Below, in pieces: positions 6,046-9,769 of a stretch of DNA of 9,769 nt. The notes under the pieces were generated by a model. The model saw only the letters and a program-made list of their open reading frames with translations, was not told the DNA's origin and did no database searches. The position numbers were made by a program, and so were the translations under genes. How positions within the stretch are numbered: position 1 is the stretch's first letter; each line of letters opens with the position of its first letter. This stretch comes from Akkermansiaceae bacterium UBA5020 (GTDB lineage Bacteria > Verrucomicrobiota > Verrucomicrobiia > Verrucomicrobiales > DEV007): contig DGXY01000002.1 of the NCBI GenBank assembly GCA_002396885.1, forward strand, positions 22,244-32,012, read 5' to 3'.

Positions 6046-6891
6046 CTAAGAAGCGACTCCGTCGATGATCGCCTCGGTCATGCGCAGGGCCTCGAGGTTC
6101 GCTTTCACTTCGTGGACGCGATGGAGGCGGATGCCCTGCTCGCGGGCGTGGGCGGTGATCGCCACGGTACCCCAGACGCGATCCTCGATCCGGTCGGAGC
6201 CGGTCACCTTCGCAAGGAAGGACTTGCGCGAAACCCCGAGGAGGATGGGACGCCCGGCGACAGTGTAGCGATCGAGATCGCGTAGAATCGCGAGATTGTG
6301 ATCGAGGGTTTTCCCGAATCCGATCCCGGGGTCGAAGACGACGGCTTCTTCCGCGACGCCGGCCGCGAGGAGGGCCTCGAGCCGCTGCCTGAAAAACGCG
6401 GTAATCTCTCCCGGGAGGTCGGCGTAAACGGGATCGGCCTGCATCGTGCGCGGCGTGCCGAGCATGTGCATCAGCACAAGCCCCGCCCCGCTCGCCGCGG
6501 CGACCTCCACCATTGCCTGATCGCGGAAGCCGCGGACATCATTGATGACCTTGGCACCTGCGGCGACGGCGGCGGCGGCGACGGCGGCCTTGCAGGTGTC
6601 GATCGAAAGAATCGTATCGGGACATTCCGCCGCGAGCCGCGAAATCACCGGGAGGACGCGGCGCAGCTCCTCCGCTTCATTGACTTCGGCGGCACCGGGC
6701 CGCGTCGATTCCCCGCCGATGTCGATGAGGACGGCTCCTTCGCCGATGAGGCGCTTCGCCTGCTCCACTGCCGCATCGACCGTGGCGAAGAGCCCACCAT
6801 CGGAAAACGAATCGGGCGTGACGTTGACGATGCCCATGATCTCGCCACAGCGGGTGAGGTCGAGAGTGCGATCGAGACAACGCCACTTCAT
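6046..6891 (-). CDS. folP: Dihydropteroate synthase
   Basis: This 281-aa protein has the normal length for the enzyme that condenses p-aminobenzoate with dihydropterin pyrophosphate in folate synthesis; it is the sulfonamide target. The TIM-barrel motifs are all present: GIVNVTPDSFSDGG (20-33), DIGGESTRPGA (57-67), SIDT (97-100, Asp98), INDVRG (116-121), FDPGIGFGKT (186-195), GVSRKSFL (219-226, Lys223) and RVHEV (258-262). The gene starts 27 bp after the bioB stop on the same strand, so the two are probably one transcript. It faces the PL7-like gene with only 31 bp between the stop codons, and I see no clear terminator in that gap. Confidence 0.97.
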   Translation of the reverse strand: MKWRCLDRTLDLTRCGEIMGIVNVTPDSFSDGGLFATVDAAVEQAKRLIGEGAVLIDIGGESTRPGAAEVNEAEELRRVLPVISRLAAECPDTILSIDTCKAAVAAAAVAAGAKVINDVRGFRDQAMVEVAAASGAGLVLMHMLGTPRTMQADPVYADLPGEITAFFRQRLEALLAAGVAEEAVVFDPGIGFGKTLDHNLAILRDLDRYTVAGRPILLGVSRKSFLAKVTGSDRIEDRVWGTVAITAHAREQGIRLHRVHEVKANLEALRMTEAIIDGVAS

Positions 6892-6918
6892 TGGAAACGC
6901 CCCACGGGAGCGATTGAC

Positions 6919-7914
6919 TCAAGCCAGCGCCGGAGCCAAGGGACGGCAAGATTCGGCCTCGGGCGCGGTGAGGTCGCGGTTCGGCTTCTGGGGCTGCAGA
7001 CCGAGCTTGCGCAGTAGGTTGAGGTCGGCTTCGGACTGCGGGTTGCCGGTGGTGAGGAGCTTGTCGCCATAAAAAATCGAATTCGCCCCGGCAAAGAAAC
7101 AGAGCGCCTGCATTTCCTCGCTCATCTGCTTGCGGCCGGCCGAGAGACGGACCTTGGCCTTGGGAATGGCGATGCGGGCGAGGGCGATCATGCGGACGAC
7201 TTCGAAGGAATCGACGCCCTGCGCTTCCGCGAGCGGCGTGCCCGGGATGGGAACGAGCGAATTGATCGGCACGCTCTCGGGCTGGGGATTGAAATGACTG
7301 AGGATCTCGAGCATGCGGAGGCGGTCCTCGGTCGTCTCGCCGAGACCCAGAATGCCACCCGAGCAGACCGACATCCCCGCATCCTGGACATGGCGGAGGG
7401 TGTTGAGGCGGTCCTGATAGGTGTGGGTCGAGACGATATTCGTGTAGTGCTCGGGCGAAGTGTCGAGGTTGTGATTGTAGGCAGTGACACCGGCCTCTTT
7501 CAGCTTCGCAGCCTCGACCGGGCCCAGTTCACCGAGGGTGGTGCAGACCTCCATGCCGAGTTCGCTCACGCTGGAGACGATGTCGAGAACCTGATCGAAA
7601 CGCTTCGTCCCCTCCTTCACTCCTTTCCACGCCGCGCCCATGCAGAAGCGGGTCGAGCCCTGTTCGCGAGCGAGACGGGCCCGCTCGAGGATCTCGTCTT
7701 TCTCCATGAGCCGCTCTGCCGCGACGCCGGTGGAGTAGCGCGCTGACTGGGCGCAGTAGGAGCAATCCTCGGAGCAGCCGCCCGTTTTGATGCTGAGGAG
7801 GGTGCAGAGCTGCACCTCGTTTTCGGGCCAGTTCGCCTCGTGGACCTTGCGCGAACGCTGGATCAGGTCAAAGAAAGGAAGGGCGTGGAGCTGGGAAAGT
7901 TCGTCGAACTGCAT
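6919..7914 (-). CDS. bioB: Biotin synthase
   Basis: This 331-aa radical SAM enzyme inserts sulfur into dethiobiotin to make biotin. The [4Fe-4S]/SAM cluster motif is Cys47-x3-Cys51-x2-Cys54 in GGCSEDCSYCAQS. The ligands of the sacrificial [2Fe-2S] cluster are all present: Cys91 (RFCMGAAW), Cys124 (EVCTTLG), Cys184 (SVCSGGILG) and Arg256 (VRLSAGR). The family's YNHNLDTSPE, PINSLVPIPGTP and AGANSIFYG segments are intact. No other biotin genes (bioA, F, D) are adjacent; folP follows as the second gene. The start is well placed relative to the family, but TTTCACCG rather than a Shine-Dalgarno precedes it. The product could supply the cofactor for the carboxylase at the left edge, as well as acetyl-CoA carboxylase. 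Confidence 0.97.
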   Translation of the reverse strand: MQFDELSQLHALPFFDLIQRSRKVHEANWPENEVQLCTLLSIKTGGCSEDCSYCAQSARYSTGVAAERLMEKDEILERARLAREQGSTRFCMGAAWKGVKEGTKRFDQVLDIVSSVSELGMEVCTTLGELGPVEAAKLKEAGVTAYNHNLDTSPEHYTNIVSTHTYQDRLNTLRHVQDAGMSVCSGGILGLGETTEDRLRMLEILSHFNPQPESVPINSLVPIPGTPLAEAQGVDSFEVVRMIALARIAIPKAKVRLSAGRKQMSEEMQALCFFAGANSIFYGDKLLTTGNPQSEADLNLLRKLGLQPQKPNRDLTAPEAESCRPLAPALA

Positions 7915-7961
7915 CGGTGAAAGTCGTCTGGAGGATTCCGTGAGTTCGGAAAGAAGACCAC

Positions 7962-7977
7962 GAAATCGGGGGATTTC
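7962..7977. repeat. Perfect 6-bp inverted repeat upstream of bioB
   Basis: GAAATC (7962-7967) and GATTTC (7972-7977) are separated by GGGG, in the 83-bp gap between the clan CD-like gene and bioB. It could be a small regulatory palindrome or a hairpin in the bioB leader. No T-run follows on the minus strand, so it does not look like an intrinsic terminator. It does not resemble a BirA operator that I can recognise. Confidence 0.35.
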
Positions 7978-7997
7978 ACCTGATTGTTACGGAAAAA

Positions 7998-8726
7998 TCA
8001 GCTCGACCAGCGTCCACCCGGTGAAACAAAGGGCAGGGTCCCCTGCCAGGTGGCGGAATAATCGGTCTTGCCGATGGCCCCGATCATCTTCACTCCCGTG
8101 ACGCGTTTCCACTCGGCGGCGAAGGATTCGCCGCTGTGACACCCCCAGCTTTTGCAGTAGGCCCCGCGGGCGAAGGCCTTGCGATTGATCTTCTTCAGTT
8201 CGCTCTGGTGGAGGAAGGCACGCGAGGCGCCGAGGATGTGATTGCTGTAATCGAAGACAAAACAAAACTTGTTCGAGTGTCCGAAAAACTCAAATCCCGA
8301 GATCTTTACGGAACTGCGGTTTTGCCCCGAGTTGAGATAGTTGATCACTTCGTCCGCGCTGGTGTACCAAACGAGGCGGATCTTGTATTTGTCACGGACG
8401 CTTTCGATGTTCGTGATGAGGGGCTGACCGTCTTCGGCCTGACGAGCCTCGTAGCCCGGCCGGTAGACAAGCCAGGTGATATTGACCGCGCCGTTACTCG
8501 CCTTTTGGAGTTGCTCGATGCGGATCCGGGCGGTGCGGATGAAATTGCCCCACCAGCGGTCGTGGCGATGGGCTTCGCGTCGGTAGCTTTCTTGGGACAT
8601 CAGCGAAGGACCGCCCGAGACGATGATGTATTCATCGTTGGGATTGAGGGCGGCAGAGGCCTCGCGAGGAGCCACCGCAACGGTGGCGGCGGCAATGGCG
8701 ATGAGGAGGAAGAGGCTGCGCGTCAT
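7998..8726 (-). CDS. Exported protein of unknown family with clan CD (caspase-like) His/Cys motifs
   Basis: I do not recognise a named family. The 242-aa protein has a signal peptide (MTRSLFLLIAIAAATVAVAP, cleavage near REASA-ALNPN), so it is exported. The mature part alternates strand and helix: NITWLVYRPGY (82-92), IRLVWYTSADEVINYLN (116-132), then VKISGFEFFGHSN (140-152, His150) and GAYCKSWGCHSGESF (188-202, Cys191/Cys196). A hydrophobic strand ending in GHS, followed about 45 residues later by a strand ending in GC, is the layout of the clan CD dyad and recalls DUF4347 domains. This gives Cys196 as candidate nucleophile, as inference from motif order only. ATG 8726 was preferred over an ATG 10 codons upstream because it starts directly at the signal peptide. 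It lies 87 bp after the amidase gene, on the same strand. Confidence 0.8.
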   Translation of the reverse strand: MTRSLFLLIAIAAATVAVAPREASAALNPNDEYIIVSGGPSLMSQESYRREAHRHDRWWGNFIRTARIRIEQLQKASNGAVNITWLVYRPGYEARQAEDGQPLITNIESVRDKYKIRLVWYTSADEVINYLNSGQNRSSVKISGFEFFGHSNKFCFVFDYSNHILGASRAFLHQSELKKINRKAFARGAYCKSWGCHSGESFAAEWKRVTGVKMIGAIGKTDYSATWQGTLPFVSPGGRWSS

Positions 8727-8795
8727 GATGGACCCGGCGGGGCGATGGCTCTGCACGTGTTTCGGGAAGCTTACTCAAGGTGATCCGAAACGCAA

Positions 8796-8811
8796 CCGCC
8801 CGGAATGGCGG
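8796..8811 (-). terminator. Short GC hairpin just after the amidase stop (weak terminator candidate)
   Basis: CCGCC and GGCGG pair around a 6-nt loop immediately downstream of the amidase stop codon. On the minus strand it is followed by TTGCGTTTC rather than a clean T-run. It may cause partial termination or mRNA stabilisation before the next gene. Confidence 0.25.
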
Positions 8812-8813
8812 GA

Positions 8814-9629
8814 TCAACCCAGACCGACGAATTCGGTCACGGCGTTCCAGAATCGGTGCACCATCTGCTTACGACGCTTCGCCTCCTCATCTTTCATCTG
8901 CTGCTCGCGGTTGGCCTCGTCGAAGGCGACGAGCCGCTGGTGATGCCGTTGGACGCGCCCGACGAACCAGCGCCACGTCGCGCCGGGCTGGCCGTTCTCG
9001 AGGAGGAAGTGCGGACAATCCTTATTCGGAGGGTTGTAACCCTCGCGCGGCCAGTGGTAGTGGGCGCGGATGTTTTCGATCGGGATCTTGTGGTGATACA
9101 TCAGCGAGGCGGCGAGCTTGGCGGTGCGTTCCATCGTCGCGAGCTGGTTGTTCCCTTCGTGCTCGCACATCTCGATGCCGATCGAATAGCGATTCCCCGG
9201 ACCGTCGAAATCGGCGTGCTCGCCCCGCTCGCTCGTGGGGATGTGCTGGATCACGGTGTCAGCCTGCACGGTGAAGTGCCAGCAGAGGTAACCACAGACG
9301 CCGCCACGGAGCGCTCCCCGGTTCAAGGCCTTGGCATGAGCATAGGCATCGCCGGTGGGATTCTGGGTGCTGTGGATCGTGATGTATTGAGGCGTCATCT
9401 CGCGGAAGAGACGACGGCCATACTTGCCCTCGGGGATCAAATCGACTTTCAGATTGAGGTCTTTCTGCGCGTCGCCGGGGTTCAAGGGCACATTCTGAAC
9501 GGCTCCGAGCTCACGTTCCCAGACCTGCCCCTTGCTCGAGGAAGAGGTCTGGTTCGAGTTGCACGAAGCAAGAAGGAGGAGGGCGCTGAAAAGCGCCATC
9601 ACAGGGATGAAGGGGAGAACACGTTTCAT
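8814..9629 (-). CDS. Lipoprotein N-acetylmuramoyl-L-alanine amidase (amidase_2 / PGRP-like)
   Basis: This 271-aa protein has a lipoprotein signal (hydrophobic 6-20, lipobox L-A-S-Cys23), so it is probably anchored in the envelope. The zinc amidase domain spans about 78-226. Motifs are YITIHST with Zn ligand His86, CWHFTVQADTVIQHIP (116-131), GNRYSIGIEMCEHEGN (145-160, Glu153) and IRAHYHWPREGY...KDCP (187-206), giving His190 and Cys205 as the other probable ligands. This is the H...H...C arrangement of CwlA/XlyA-type amidases. It cleaves the bond between MurNAc and L-Ala of peptidoglycan, in cell-wall remodelling or recycling. Residues 226-260 form a highly charged helix, possibly coiled coil. 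The last 140 bp of the window upstream are AT-rich and probably hold its promoter. The start gives a clean lipoprotein signal. Confidence 0.92.
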   Translation of the reverse strand: MKRVLPFIPVMALFSALLLLASCNSNQTSSSSKGQVWERELGAVQNVPLNPGDAQKDLNLKVDLIPEGKYGRRLFREMTPQYITIHSTQNPTGDAYAHAKALNRGALRGGVCGYLCWHFTVQADTVIQHIPTSERGEHADFDGPGNRYSIGIEMCEHEGNNQLATMERTAKLAASLMYHHKIPIENIRAHYHWPREGYNPPNKDCPHFLLENGQPGATWRWFVGRVQRHHQRLVAFDEANREQQMKDEEAKRRKQMVHRFWNAVTEFVGLG

Positions 9630-9662
9630 GAAACCGGGAAGAGGATTCGGAAGTGGCTCTTC

Positions 9663-9691
9663 AATTTAACGGTCCCGGCAGCAATTCGCAA
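9663..9691 (-). promoter_or_regulatory. Weak sigma-70-like promoter candidate for the amidase gene
   Basis: On the minus strand, TTGCGA (9686-9691) and TAAATT (9663-9668) are separated by 17 bp. Each box matches consensus at 4 of 6 positions. They lie at the edge of an AT-rich stretch (about 9685-9765) that contrasts with the GC-rich genes. Other AT-rich hexamers in this stretch could serve equally well. I see no gene in 9630-9769. Confidence 0.25.
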
Positions 9692-9769
9692 ATTTATTAA
9701 ATAAAATTTAAAAACTTCTTGAATCTGAGAATTAGCGAAGCTTGAAATTAAGGTAAAAGTGGTGTCCCG

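Noticed and set aside
8805..9704. A 299-aa plus-strand open frame opposite the amidase
   Set aside because: It is antisense to a clearly recognisable lipoprotein amidase and has no recognisable motifs.

Overview
GC-rich, densely coded bacterial DNA (about 60% GC or more). It carries nine complete protein genes, the first 11 codons of a tenth, and no RNA genes, insertion sequences or CRISPR arrays that I can see. No start codon has a well-placed Shine-Dalgarno sequence. A secreted sulfatase, a PL7-type polysaccharide-lyase homologue and envelope proteins of little-known type sit among housekeeping genes. This mix suggests a member of the Verrucomicrobia or a related PVC-group lineage. That placement is inference from gene content, not from a marker gene.

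Region 1 (1-2006, minus strand) is one probable operon. In order of transcription it holds a NikR-like ribbon-helix-helix regulator, two DUF1989 proteins of the 'urea carboxylase-associated' type, and the start of a biotin-dependent carboxylase that runs off the left edge. In the characterised systems these DUF1989 pairs are carboxyguanidine deiminase subunits (CgdAB) and the carboxylase acts on guanidine, so the operon probably recovers nitrogen from guanidine (or urea). Two features stand out. The regulator has lost most NikR nickel ligands. A 28-bp inverted repeat between the two DUF1989 genes would bury a perfect AGGAGG in a hairpin just before the second gene.

Region 2 (2007-6014, plus strand) is divergent from region 1. 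It holds an exported formylglycine sulfatase with a Lys/Gly-rich tail, glucose-6-phosphate dehydrogenase (zwf), and an exported alginate-lyase-like (PL7) protein whose start overlaps the end of zwf. The PL7-like protein lacks the usual catalytic Gln, His and Tyr.

Region 3 (6046-7914, minus strand) is a two-gene vitamin unit, bioB (biotin synthase) followed by folP (dihydropteroate synthase). It converges on region 2.

Region 4 (7998-9629, minus strand) holds a lipoprotein N-acetylmuramoyl-L-alanine amidase followed by an exported protein of unknown family whose His and Cys motifs resemble clan CD (caspase-like) proteins. An AT-rich stretch at the right edge probably holds their promoter.
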